In this document: in pieces, positions 51,737-60,435 of the stretch | Layout: the number at the start of each line of letters is the position of its first letter | Numbering within the stretch: the first letter of the stretch is position 1 | DNA from: Gymnodinialimonas phycosphaerae | GTDB lineage: Bacteria; Pseudomonadota; Alphaproteobacteria; Rhodobacterales; Rhodobacteraceae | DNA: 64,000 nucleotides | Direction: 5' to 3' | Assembly (NCBI RefSeq): GCF_019195455.1 | Contig: NZ_JAIMBW010000001.1 | Coordinates: 4,182,001 to 4,246,000, forward strand | Notes under the pieces: model-generated | What the model was told of the DNA's origin: nothing | The model's database searches: none | The model's input: only the letters and a program-made list of their open reading frames with translations | Made by a program: the position numbers and the translations under genes

Positions 51737-52137
51737 TTTTCATTGGCCTACCGCGCTTTGCGCTACTTGAGGCCGGGCAATTCCCAGGCCCTTCCTCTCC
51801 TTAGTGTCACTGTTTCCCGGCTATCCAGTCGCGGCCGAGCATTATGGCCCGACCGACTGTCCTTGATCCGATAGGCATATCCTGTGGCGCGTTTGATCAA
51901 CCTTTGGGCAAGTCCGGGGCGTCGCCGGGCCGCGACCCTTGGGCCTGTGCGCTGCAAATTGCCGTAAAATCAGTTCTATCCGGCGATCTGCGCTCGTTTG
52001 GTTCGATGTCCCCATGATCCGTGAATTACCGGTGTCCTCAGGCGCGCGCGCCGTGAAACGCGGCACGCCTTGGAAATCACTGGCCAAGTCACACGCCTCT
52101 CTGCAAGTCTGAAGCCAATTTTTCAGGAGGTATTTTC
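51737..52137. other. 401-base gene-free interval after tRNA-Leu
   Basis: No credible gene. It ends with the strong ribosome site AGGAGGT before the ferritin-like gene. I see no repeat of the tRNA 3' end, no integrase remnant and no clear terminator. The operon promoter must lie here. Confidence 0.4.
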
Positions 52138-54429
52138 ATGATGACGTCTGATCCCACATCCGTGCCCGCGCAAACGTTGCAAGCGATCAAGGCCATGACC
52201 CAGGCCGAGGCGGTGGCCGAGTTGAAGACGGTGTTGCGCGCCGCGATCAAGCTGGAGATGGCGACGATCCCGATCTACCTCTACACCTACTATTCCGTGT
52301 GTCGGAAGCCGGGGCGCAAGGATCCGGCGACCGAGCCGACCCAGCCCGTGCCGCCGTCCGAGGCCTTCCCGCTGGCTGGGTCGCTTTACGGCAACCAGGC
52401 GGGTGCGGTGATCATGAGCGTCGCCGTCGAAGAGATGCTGCATATGTCGCTGGCAATGAACCTGCTGACCTCCATGCTCGATGCCGGAGAGACCCTGCCG
52501 CAGATCTACGACGGGCTGACCTTCGGCAATACCGGCGGGATTGTCCTGCCCGCGCTGAGCACGTTGACGCCGCAGACCGGGCGCACCCCGGGCGGGCTGC
52601 CTGTGGAGACGATCACGGGCAACGCGCTGGAGATCCCCCTGGCGAAGCTGAGCCTTGAGCAATTGCATCATTTCATGCGGATCGAGTATCCGGGCAAGAA
52701 GGATTCCGTATCCGTTGTGGTGGACCCCCTGGCCCCTGATTGGGCCACCATCGGAGAGGTCTACGACTACGCCAAAGCCCTGATCCAATTCGGCAACAGC
52801 GGCGCATCGATGGACGATGCCGTGTTCCAGAAGACCGGCGCCACCCAGATCGGCAGCGACAATTACTCGGCCAGTAGCATCGATACGCTGTCGTCGGGAA
52901 ACAAGTGGTTCACCTTCGACAATCCGCCCGTTGTGGGCACCGACGCGCCGCCTGCACAGGTCGCGGTTTCGACCGTGGCGCAGTTCGAGAATGACGACAA
53001 TCACGACCATGAAGGCGATGATGCGTTGTTCAGGATTGCCAGCGCTAATGACGCGATCTCGGCCATCAACACCATTTGCGAGCAAGGGGAGGGAGCCGAT
53101 TTCACCGACTTTGTCGAGCGCGACGATCTGGAGGAGTCGCACTACTACAAGTTCTGGTCGCTTTGCGCGCAGCTTGACGGCTACCCGGCCCAGATGCAGA
53201 CGCCACCGCAAGTCGCAGGTCTGCCCGCACCTGCCACGATTGCGCCGCAGATCATCGATCTGGGGGCTCGGTTCGTCTATGACTTCCCCACCAATCCCAA
53301 GGCCAGCGATTATCACACCGCCGCCCGGTCCGTCGTCGATGTGGCCAATGGGCTGTTCCAATACATGCTGATCATGTCCGAGACGACGCTGCTGGTGCCA
53401 ACGGCGCAGCAGAAGCTTTATTTCAACAAGACGATGCACCAGTCGATGATCTGGGTGATGGACAAGTTCTATCAGGATCTGCGGCACGTGCAGGATCGCG
53501 GCCGCGCAATCGTGCCGACGTTCGAGAACCCATTCCCGACCGGCACGACGCGCGAAAACGCCTTTGCCCAATTGCAGGCGCTGGTGGTTACGTGCAAGGC
53601 CAAGGCTAATACCCTGCATGGGTACAAGGCGTTTGGCTGGAACCTTGATGACATCGCGGCTTTGCCCGATGTGTCACCGTTCTGGAGGGGCGACACCGGG
53701 GTGGTGCCATCCCCGCTGCCTGCGTTCCTCATTGTGCCTGATGTGCCCGCCGTCACCCCTGATGAAAATAATGCAGGCCCCGCGCTGCCCGAGACGCCCA
53801 TCGGTGCGGCCCATCCGACCTATCAGGGAACGCAGAAGTTCCCCGCCACACCCCCAGAAGATGCGCAGCTTGACCATGCCGCGGGCGCGGGCAATTGGGT
53901 GCGTCATGCCTGCATGGGCTTGAATTCGTGCAAGAACCAGGGCCGGACGCTGAACAATGATTGCGCGGGACAGGGGTGGTGCGCGACCTCGTTGGGGTAC
54001 AATCCGTCGAACCCGGCCGCACCGCTGGTATCGGACCACACCTGCCACGTGAAAAACGACTGCCAGGGGCAGGGCGGCTGCGGGCTATATGGCACGCAGG
54101 ACGAGTTGAATGTGCCCGGCGGCAATGCCTGTCAAACGACGGGGTCCTGCGCCACACCAATCAACGCGGAACGCTTCATTACCGAGGGGGATAACCGCAA
54201 GAAGAGCGTGTGGAAACAGGCGCGCGCGCATTTCAACGGCGCGGTCTGGCCGACGCTTCCGGCCTCGGGCGGCGGGACGGTGCCGCCGCCTGCGGATGGG
54301 CAGAATTACCCGGCAGATACCGCGCTTTTCGCCCATGGTCCCACCATCGAATGGATCGCCAACGCCAGCGGCGAAGGGATGACCGCCTGCGGGTCCAGCG
54401 GCATGAGCGGCGCGGGAAGCTGCGCTTGA
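52138..54429 (+). CDS. VioB-like ferritin-domain protein with Cys-rich tail (putative MNIO substrate)
   Basis: 763 residues. N-terminal ferritin-like domain of the VioB/RebD type: Glu40 in IKLEMATIPIYLY and the EExxH motif at 98-102 (VEEMLHMS). Such domains bind a di-iron centre. The C-terminal 175 residues hold 11 Cys, at 592, 598, 609, 615, 636, 642, 648, 665, 671, 751 and 762. There are five C-x5-C steps (NSCK..., NDCQGQGGC, NACQTTGSC), resembling the Cys-rich substrates found beside DUF692 oxidases. It is coupled to the MNIO gene by a 4-base overlap. There is no signal peptide. Which part is modified is inference. Confidence 0.75.
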   Translation: MMTSDPTSVPAQTLQAIKAMTQAEAVAELKTVLRAAIKLEMATIPIYLYTYYSVCRKPGRKDPATEPTQPVPPSEAFPLAGSLYGNQAGAVIMSVAVEEMLHMSLAMNLLTSMLDAGETLPQIYDGLTFGNTGGIVLPALSTLTPQTGRTPGGLPVETITGNALEIPLAKLSLEQLHHFMRIEYPGKKDSVSVVVDPLAPDWATIGEVYDYAKALIQFGNSGASMDDAVFQKTGATQIGSDNYSASSIDTLSSGNKWFTFDNPPVVGTDAPPAQVAVSTVAQFENDDNHDHEGDDALFRIASANDAISAINTICEQGEGADFTDFVERDDLEESHYYKFWSLCAQLDGYPAQMQTPPQVAGLPAPATIAPQIIDLGARFVYDFPTNPKASDYHTAARSVVDVANGLFQYMLIMSETTLLVPTAQQKLYFNKTMHQSMIWVMDKFYQDLRHVQDRGRAIVPTFENPFPTGTTRENAFAQLQALVVTCKAKANTLHGYKAFGWNLDDIAALPDVSPFWRGDTGVVPSPLPAFLIVPDVPAVTPDENNAGPALPETPIGAAHPTYQGTQKFPATPPEDAQLDHAAGAGNWVRHACMGLNSCKNQGRTLNNDCAGQGWCATSLGYNPSNPAAPLVSDHTCHVKNDCQGQGGCGLYGTQDELNVPGGNACQTTGSCATPINAERFITEGDNRKKSVWKQARAHFNGAVWPTLPASGGGTVPPPADGQNYPADTALFAHGPTIEWIANASGEGMTACGSSGMSGAGSCA

Positions 54430-55379
54430 GTGTGGATGCCGCAGCCCAGGTCAGCGCCCTGCCCAAGCTGGGTTTGGGCTTGGGCCTGCGCAATGAGCAC
54501 TTCAACCACATTCTGGATACCCGTCCCGATGTGGATTGGTTCGAGGCGATTTCCGAGAATTTCATGGACTCCGGCGGTCGCCCCGGCTGGGTAATCCGCC
54601 AGATCGCCGAGCACTATCCCATGGTCCTGCACGGGGTGTCGATGTCCATTGGCAGCACCGATCCGCTGAACGAAAGCTATCTGTCCAAGCTGAAGGTCCT
54701 GGCCGATGACGTGCAGGCGCGGTGGGTCAGCGATCATCTGTGTTGGACTGGCGTGCTTAGCATCAACAGCCACGACCTGCTGCCGCTGCCCTTGAACCAG
54801 GAGACCTTGGACCACGTGGTCGCGCGGGTGCATCATGTGCAAGACGTGTTGGGCAGGCCTTTGGTTCTGGAGAATCCGTCGACGTATGCGGCGTTCCAGA
54901 ACTCCGATATCCCCGAGCCGCAGTTCCTGCGGGCGCTGTCGGATGCCACGGGCTGCGGGCTGCTGCTGGATGTGAACAACGTCTATGTCTCGTGCTTCAA
55001 CGACGGCACGGACCCGCTTGATTACCTTGAAGAAATCCCGTTCGACCGCGTGGTGCAGATGCATCTGGCAGGCCACACCCATTGCGGGGACTACCTGCTG
55101 GACACCCACGACAAGCCCGTGACCCGAGGCGTGTGGGAGCTGTTTCGACTGGCCTGGCGGCGCACGGGCGGGGCCTCGACCCTGTTGGAATGGGACGGCG
55201 ACGTGCCCGCTTTCGAAGACCTGCACGCCGAGGTGCTGAAGGCGCGCGCCTTCATGGCAGGCGAGGTGGAGGCCCTGCATCTTTATGCAGAAGATCCGGC
55301 GGTCGGCCCTGCGCGGGTGTCCAACCCGGTGGATCACATCGTCTCTTCCGTGTGCGGCCACTCAAAGTTGGACGCATGA
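54426..55379 (+). CDS. DUF692 multinuclear non-haem iron oxidase (MNIO)
   Basis: 317 residues of the DUF692 TIM barrel related to MbnB, TglH and BufB. Metal ligand motifs are all present: HGVSMSIG (His69), VSDHLCW (Asp103/His104), LENPST (Glu149), LLLDVNNVYV (Asp182, Asn184-185), MHLAGHTH (His213, His217), DTHD (226-229) and LEWDGD (Glu255). Such enzymes use two or three iron ions to oxidise Cys or Asn side chains of RiPP precursors, forming thioamides, oxazolones or thiol excision. The start is TTG 54426, overlapping the ferritin gene stop (TTGA). Confidence 0.9.
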   Translation: MSVDAAAQVSALPKLGLGLGLRNEHFNHILDTRPDVDWFEAISENFMDSGGRPGWVIRQIAEHYPMVLHGVSMSIGSTDPLNESYLSKLKVLADDVQARWVSDHLCWTGVLSINSHDLLPLPLNQETLDHVVARVHHVQDVLGRPLVLENPSTYAAFQNSDIPEPQFLRALSDATGCGLLLDVNNVYVSCFNDGTDPLDYLEEIPFDRVVQMHLAGHTHCGDYLLDTHDKPVTRGVWELFRLAWRRTGGASTLLEWDGDVPAFEDLHAEVLKARAFMAGEVEALHLYAEDPAVGPARVSNPVDHIVSSVCGHSKLDA

Positions 55380-56167
55380 CCTCGCTACGCGACATGCAGG
55401 TGTGGATGCAAAACGCCCTGATCGACCCGCAAGGTGTGCGGACGGCAGAGGTGGCGCAGCATTTGGTGCCGTCCAATCGCCTGTCGGCTGGGGCGCGTTT
55501 GGGGATCTACCAGCGCAGCTACATCACCCGGCTTTGCGCCTGTCTGGCCGAGCAGTTTCCCGCCTCGCGCCATGCCTTGGGCGCGGCGTTGTTTGATCAG
55601 TTCGCCCGTGTCTATTTGGCCGAAGCGCCGTCCGACAGTTACACGCTCTACGAATTGGGGCGTCGGTTTCCGGCCTTCCTGGAAGCCTCGCGGCCCGACG
55701 CGGACGCGCCGGAGGCATGGGTGGATTTCATGCTTGATCTGGCGCGGTACGAGCGGGCGTTGTTCGTGCTGTTCGATGCGCCGGGCCATGAGGGGAAGCA
55801 CTGGCCAACCGTCGACACACCCGATGCGGACTTGGTGCTACAGCCCTGCTTTGTCATCGGGGCCTATCGGTTCCCGGTGGCGCAATACTACCACAGCGTG
55901 ACCGATCAGGCAGAGCCGAGCCTGCCGCCGATGGTCGACAGCTTTGTCGCGATTGCGCGGTATGACTATGTGACGTCGTCTTTCCCGATCTCGCGGCTGC
56001 ACTACGGACTGTTGAGCGCGATGCAGGAGGTGGGCCGCGTGGGCGCAGCCCTTGCGCTGCTGGCCCAAAGGGAGGGCGTGCCCGAAGATCAGGTGCACGC
56101 TGCCTGGGCCGGACAAATCCGCGCGCGCTGGATCGAGAACCGGTTTTTCGTGTCAAAGGACGCGTAG
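55376..56167 (+). CDS. DUF2063 MNIO partner protein (BufC/HvfC-like)
   Basis: 263 residues. N-terminal DUF2063 helix domain: RLGIYQRSYITRLCACLAEQFPASRHALGAALFDQFARVYLAEAPSDSYTLYELGRRFPAFLE. A mixed alpha/beta C-terminal part follows. Members bind the precursor and present it to the MNIO partner. The start ATG overlaps the MNIO stop by 4 bases, so the three-gene unit is translated together. Confidence 0.88.
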   Translation: MTSLRDMQVWMQNALIDPQGVRTAEVAQHLVPSNRLSAGARLGIYQRSYITRLCACLAEQFPASRHALGAALFDQFARVYLAEAPSDSYTLYELGRRFPAFLEASRPDADAPEAWVDFMLDLARYERALFVLFDAPGHEGKHWPTVDTPDADLVLQPCFVIGAYRFPVAQYYHSVTDQAEPSLPPMVDSFVAIARYDYVTSSFPISRLHYGLLSAMQEVGRVGAALALLAQREGVPEDQVHAAWAGQIRARWIENRFFVSKDA

Positions 56168-57361
56168 CTATTCCGCCGCGATTTGCTGCGAAGGCGTGCC
56201 GTAGCCGTCACGGGTCTGGGGCACCTTGATGCCAAGGGCCGCGCCCGCGATCTGCGTGCGCAGGATCTGCGCCGTGCCGCCACCGATGGTGAACATGCGC
56301 ACGTCGCGGTACATCCGCTCCAGCGGCTCTTGATCGCCATAACCGCGCGCACCGAACATTTGCAGGGCGTCGTTGACGACCTTTATGCCCATTTCGGAGG
56401 CGAACAGCTTGGCGCGGGCGGCCTTGATCATGTCGGGAAAGGTCCCGTCACAGCGGGCGGCATCGTGCAGCATCAGGCGAGCGGCGTGGACCTGCGTGTC
56501 CATGTCGGCGACCATCCATTGCAGGCCCTGGAACTCGGCCAGCGGGCGGCCGAATTGCTGACGCTCCAGCAGGTAGCGCTTGGCGTGCTCCAGCGCCCCT
56601 GCGGCGACGCCGAGCGCGATGGTGCCTGCGCCTACACGTTGCGAGTTATAGGCCGTCATCAGATCGGCAAAGCCCCGCTTGAGGCCGGAAGGGGGCGTAA
56701 GCAGCCACTTGGCGTCGATTTCCAGATCGTCGAAGGCCAGTTCGGCTTCGGGCATGCCACAAAGGCCCATGGTGTGCTCTCGTCTCACGACGGTGAAGCC
56801 CTTGGGCGGCGCGGCGTGGTCCACGTGAACAATGAAGCCGCCGATGCCTTGGGGGGTGCCATCCTCGGCCAGCACCTGCGCGAAGATCAGGTGCAGTTTG
56901 GACACGCCGCCCCCGGTGATCCAGTGCTTGCGCCCGTTCAGAACGTAGGTCTTGCCGCGTTTCTGGGCGGTGGTCTGCATCTGGGTCGCGGCAGATCCGG
57001 CCTCGGGCTCGGTGATGCAGATGGCGGGCTTGTCGCCAGCCAGAACGATCGGGGCACAGAAGGCTTTCTGCTCTTCGGTGCCATAGGCCATTACGGCGCT
57101 TATGCCGCCCATGTTGGCCTCTACCACCACCCGCGCGGTCAGGGTGCAGGCCTTGGCGATTTCCTCCACCACCATGGCGACGTCCAGAAAGCTGGCACCT
57201 TGGCCGCCGTAGGCTTTCGGGATCGACATGCCCATCAGGCCTGCGTCCACAAGGTCCGTGATATTGCTCCAGCAATAGCTGCGCGAGCGGTCCCAATGGG
57301 CAGCGCGGCTGGCGAAGGTGGGGGCAAGGTCTTTGGCGGCGGCAAGCAGCGGGTCTGTCAT
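56168..57361 (-). CDS. acyl-CoA dehydrogenase family protein
   Basis: 397 residues. All parts of the fold are present: N-terminal helical region, ICITEPEAGSAATQMQTTAQKRGKTYVLNGRKHWITGG (FAD/substrate loop), QRVGAGTIALGVAAGALEHAKRYLLERQQFGRPLAEFQGLQW and ARLMLHDAARC. The catalytic Glu lies in QMFGARGYGDQEPLERMYRDVRMFTIGGGTAQI. It dehydrogenates an acyl-CoA thioester; the chain length or branched substrate is not clear. Divergent from a LysR gene that probably controls it. Confidence 0.9.
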   Translation of the reverse strand: MTDPLLAAAKDLAPTFASRAAHWDRSRSYCWSNITDLVDAGLMGMSIPKAYGGQGASFLDVAMVVEEIAKACTLTARVVVEANMGGISAVMAYGTEEQKAFCAPIVLAGDKPAICITEPEAGSAATQMQTTAQKRGKTYVLNGRKHWITGGGVSKLHLIFAQVLAEDGTPQGIGGFIVHVDHAAPPKGFTVVRREHTMGLCGMPEAELAFDDLEIDAKWLLTPPSGLKRGFADLMTAYNSQRVGAGTIALGVAAGALEHAKRYLLERQQFGRPLAEFQGLQWMVADMDTQVHAARLMLHDAARCDGTFPDMIKAARAKLFASEMGIKVVNDALQMFGARGYGDQEPLERMYRDVRMFTIGGGTAQILRTQIAGAALGIKVPQTRDGYGTPSQQIAAE

Positions 57362-57469
57362 AACGGGCTCCGGTCGTGATCACGGATGCGTGATGGGTTG
57401 ACCATATGGGCCTTGGTAGTTCATTTCCATCGTATAAGATTTGATCTTACATTCAGGACTATTGAATTT
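57362..57469. promoter_or_regulatory. divergent promoter region, acyl-CoA dehydrogenase / LysR
   Basis: 108 bases. The right part (ATCGTATAAGATTTGATCTTACATTC) contains the inverted repeat GTATAAGAT / ATCTTAC with an A/T-rich centre, the type of site LysR proteins bind between divergent genes. Confidence 0.5.
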
Positions 57470-58333
57470 ATGAAAACGCGCGCGCTAAGAACCCTTGTCA
57501 AAATCGCGTCTGAAGGGTCGTTCGTGCAATCGGCTGAACAACTGGGGATCACGCTGTCCGCGCTGTCGATGCAGATGAAAGCGCTGGAGGCAGAATTGGG
57601 CGTCGCGCTGTTTGACCGCAGCCACCGCCCGCCTCGGCTGACGCCCCTGGGCGCGGCTGTCGTGGCGGAGGCTCGCGTGTTGCTGGCCCGGGAGGACAGG
57701 CTGTTGGAGCTGTGTCGCCCCAGCGACGCCTTGGTGGGGCATTTCAAACTGGGCTTCGTGACAACGGCGGCGGTACGGCTGTTGCCGGATTTCCTGAGGG
57801 CTGCCCAAGAAGCGGCACCGCTGGCGAATTTCGCGGTTGAGACGGGCCTGTCGGCGGTGTTGCAAGAAAAGGTCCTGAATGGCCAGATTGATGCCGCTGT
57901 CGTCACGGACGCGGATGGCTTGCCGCCGCGATTGTCGTCCAGCGTGTTGCGACGCGAGCCCTTCGTCTTTGCCGCCCACGATGATCTGATGGCGGGCGGG
58001 TTGGAGGGGTTGATGGCGCATCACACGTTCTTCCACTTCATGCCGGACACGGGCATCGGCAAGCTGATCGCGCGGGCGATGCTGGATCAGGCGCGACCGG
58101 AAGGCGTGCGGTCCATCGTGCTGGATGATCTGGAGGCGATCATGGAATGCGTCGCGGCGGGGTTGGGGTTCACGCTGCTGCCGGTGCCGGATGTGGAGCG
58201 GTATCTGACGCGGAGCGTGCGCACGCTGCCCGCCCCCGACGGTTTGGAGCGCAAATTGGTGCTGGCTGTGATGCGTGACGGGGCGTTGGCCTCGCGCGAA
58301 GCGGCGTTGCGCGCGCTTTTCGAGACGCCCTAG
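57470..58333 (+). CDS. LysR-family transcriptional regulator
   Basis: 287 residues. HTH MKTRALRTLVKIASEGSFVQSAEQLGITLSALSMQMKALEAELGVALFDRSHRPPRLTPLG and a PBP-type effector domain. ATG 57470 gives the common MKTRALRTL start. Divergent from an acyl-CoA dehydrogenase with an inverted repeat between, so it is a likely specific regulator of that gene. It ends in CCTAGG, where the stop codons of this gene and the convergent exporter overlap. Confidence 0.9.
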   Translation: MKTRALRTLVKIASEGSFVQSAEQLGITLSALSMQMKALEAELGVALFDRSHRPPRLTPLGAAVVAEARVLLAREDRLLELCRPSDALVGHFKLGFVTTAAVRLLPDFLRAAQEAAPLANFAVETGLSAVLQEKVLNGQIDAAVVTDADGLPPRLSSSVLRREPFVFAAHDDLMAGGLEGLMAHHTFFHFMPDTGIGKLIARAMLDQARPEGVRSIVLDDLEAIMECVAAGLGFTLLPVPDVERYLTRSVRTLPAPDGLERKLVLAVMRDGALASREAALRALFETP

Positions 58334-60123
58334 GTCTGGCCGCTGATCTGCATTTCGTAGAGGCGCGCATATGCGCCGCCCTTGGCCAGAAGCGCGTCGT
58401 GGGTGCCTTCCTCGATCACGCGGCCCGCCTCCAACACAACGATTTTGTGGGCCGCGCGGATGGTGGCCAGGCGGTGGGCGATCACCAGCGTGGTGCGCCC
58501 CTTGGCCAGGCGATCAAGGGCCGCGCCCACCAGCTTTTCGGACTGGGCATCAAGCGCCGAGGTCGGCTCGTCCAACAGCAGGATCGGCGCACTTTTCAAC
58601 ATGGCGCGCGCGATGGCGACGCGCTGACGTTGCCCGCCGGACAGGTTCGATCCGCGCGGGCCCACGGCCGTTTCGACCCCTTGGGGCAGGCCTTCGGTGA
58701 ATTCCAGCACGGAGGCATTGCGCGCGGCATCCAGCACGGCGGCATCCGGCGCGTTCAGGTCGCCCATGCGGATGTTGGCGGCGATGGTCTCGTCAAACAG
58801 GGCGGTTTCCTGCCCGACGACGGCAATCGTGTCGCGAAGGGCCGTGATGTCCGCCTCGCCGACCGCGACGTCCCCAATGCGGATGACACCTGATTGTGGG
58901 TCGAAAAGGCGCGTGAGGGCGGCGAAAACGGTGGTCTTGCCCGCCCCGGATGCGCCGACAAGGGCCGTGGTTTCACCGGCCTTGGCTGTGAAGGACAGAC
59001 CGTGAAGCACCGGCGCATCGCCATAGGCGAAGTGGACGTCTTCGAAGGTGATGTCGCCGGGGGTTAGCGGGCGGGGGGCTGCGGGGGGCAGGATTGTGGG
59101 CTTGGTCTCAAACACCGCGTAGATCCGCTCCAGGGATGCACCCGCCGCTTGCACCTGTCCCGCAATGGAGGACAGACGGCGCAGCGGTTCGAACAACAGG
59201 CCCAACGCGGTGAAGAAAGACATGAACTCACCCACCGTCTTGTCGCCGGCGATAATGTCCTGGCCCCCGAAATAGAGGACGGCCACAAAGCCCGCTGCGG
59301 CGATGATATCGATCATGGCGGGGTTTGCGGCGACACCGATCTGCGCCTTGATCGACGGCCGCAGAAAGTGGCGGATTTCATCGCGGAAACGGGTGGCTTC
59401 ATGGCCCTCAAGACGGTTGAGCTTGATTGTCTGGACGCCGTGAAAAAGCTCATCCAGGCGGGTCGAGAGCCGCGCGGCGGCCGCGCGGGCGGCGATGGCG
59501 GTGCGACGGATGAAGGCCTGCACCGCCAGCAGTGGCAGGATCAGAACGGGCAGACCGACAAGCGCGAAAAGCGTCCATTGCCAGTCCGTCCAGAGCATCA
59601 CGACCAACAAGGAGATCAGCGTGACGCTATCGCGCCCCAGCGACACCAGCACCGAGGACGACAGCGATTGCAGGGCGGCGGTGTCGCCGCGCACCCTCTC
59701 GATCAAGGCGCCGGGGGCGTTGCTTTGGAAAAAGCTCATGTCGAGGGTGAGGAAATGTTGCACCAGCCGGGTCTGGATCTGGGTGATCACCTTCAGGCCG
59801 ACGCCGACCATCAGGACGCGCTGCAAGAACCCCGCCGTGGCGCGGATCGCGAATAGCCCGCCAACGGTCAGCGCCACCCACGTGACCCCTTCCATCGAGC
59901 CTGCGCTGAACAGCGTATCGAAAAGCGGTTGCACCAACCATGCGAAGGCCCCGATCGCGGCACCCTCGACGCTCATCAACACGACGGCCACTGCGATGAT
60001 GGGCCAGAACCGGGCGACATGTTCGCGCCAGAGCCGACGCAGCAGGCGGCGCGGCTTGGCAGAGTGGTCCAGATCGTTGCGGGCTTCGGGCGTGGACGAG
60101 GCAGGCACGGCGGGCGGATCCAA
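58330..60123 (-). CDS. MsbA-like ABC exporter (permease-ATPase fusion)
   Basis: 597 residues. Six membrane helices in the first 320 residues (FWPIIAVAVVLMSVEGAAIGAFAWLV, VTWVALTVGGLFAIRATAGFLQ, SLLVVMLWTDWQWTLFALVGLPVLILPLL, and others). The ATPase domain has Walker A GASGAGKTTVFAALTRL, signature LSGGQRQRVAIARAM, Walker B ILLLDEPTSALD and H-loop VIAHRLATIRAAHK. It is a half-transporter working as a homodimer, most similar to MsbA/lipid-A-type flippases. As the only exporter-type ABC gene in the window, it could also export the lasso peptide; no linkage evidence. Confidence 0.9.
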   Translation of the reverse strand: MDPPAVPASSTPEARNDLDHSAKPRRLLRRLWREHVARFWPIIAVAVVLMSVEGAAIGAFAWLVQPLFDTLFSAGSMEGVTWVALTVGGLFAIRATAGFLQRVLMVGVGLKVITQIQTRLVQHFLTLDMSFFQSNAPGALIERVRGDTAALQSLSSSVLVSLGRDSVTLISLLVVMLWTDWQWTLFALVGLPVLILPLLAVQAFIRRTAIAARAAAARLSTRLDELFHGVQTIKLNRLEGHEATRFRDEIRHFLRPSIKAQIGVAANPAMIDIIAAAGFVAVLYFGGQDIIAGDKTVGEFMSFFTALGLLFEPLRRLSSIAGQVQAAGASLERIYAVFETKPTILPPAAPRPLTPGDITFEDVHFAYGDAPVLHGLSFTAKAGETTALVGASGAGKTTVFAALTRLFDPQSGVIRIGDVAVGEADITALRDTIAVVGQETALFDETIAANIRMGDLNAPDAAVLDAARNASVLEFTEGLPQGVETAVGPRGSNLSGGQRQRVAIARAMLKSAPILLLDEPTSALDAQSEKLVGAALDRLAKGRTTLVIAHRLATIRAAHKIVVLEAGRVIEEGTHDALLAKGGAYARLYEMQISGQT

Positions 60124-60435
60124 GCAGTCGGGACGGTTGGGCGGCAGGGATGCCGTCTTCGGTTGCGCCCCATTTCACGGATCACAAGGCGGCCCGTTTA
60201 GGGTTATGCGAAGTCTGCCATCAGCACAAGAACTGGCCAGACTGCCTAGATGGGGGCCAATTAGGACGTAGATTGCCGAATTATGTCCGTAATCACAGGA
60301 AATCCGCCTTTGATTGAGGTATCAGCGCACCAATTGGTTGAAACCCGGCGCAAGCTGCGTCTAGGCTATGTGCAGATAAGCTTGGGCGCGGTCGGTGGAC
60401 CGGAGACACTAAAGCAAAACAACAAGGAGTGAGGT
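60124..60435. other. 312-base gene-free interval with operon promoter region
   Basis: Lies between divergent exporter and importer genes. It includes the short palindrome ACCAATTGGT (60331-60340) and, at its end, AAGGAG for the TTG start of the ATPase. No gene supported; the importer promoter should lie here. Confidence 0.35.

Noticed and set aside
51842..52087. Possible small minus-strand protein after tRNA-Leu
   Set aside because: No ribosome site, no recognisable composition bias or motif.
52138..54429. Assignment as a violacein/rebeccamycin pathway enzyme (VioB)
   Set aside because: Only the ferritin-like domain is shared; no vioA/C/D/E or rebO-type genes are present, and the operon partners are MNIO proteins.
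60331..60340. ACCAATTGGT palindrome as an operator
   Set aside because: Ten-base palindromes are expected by chance and no regulator gene lies next to it.
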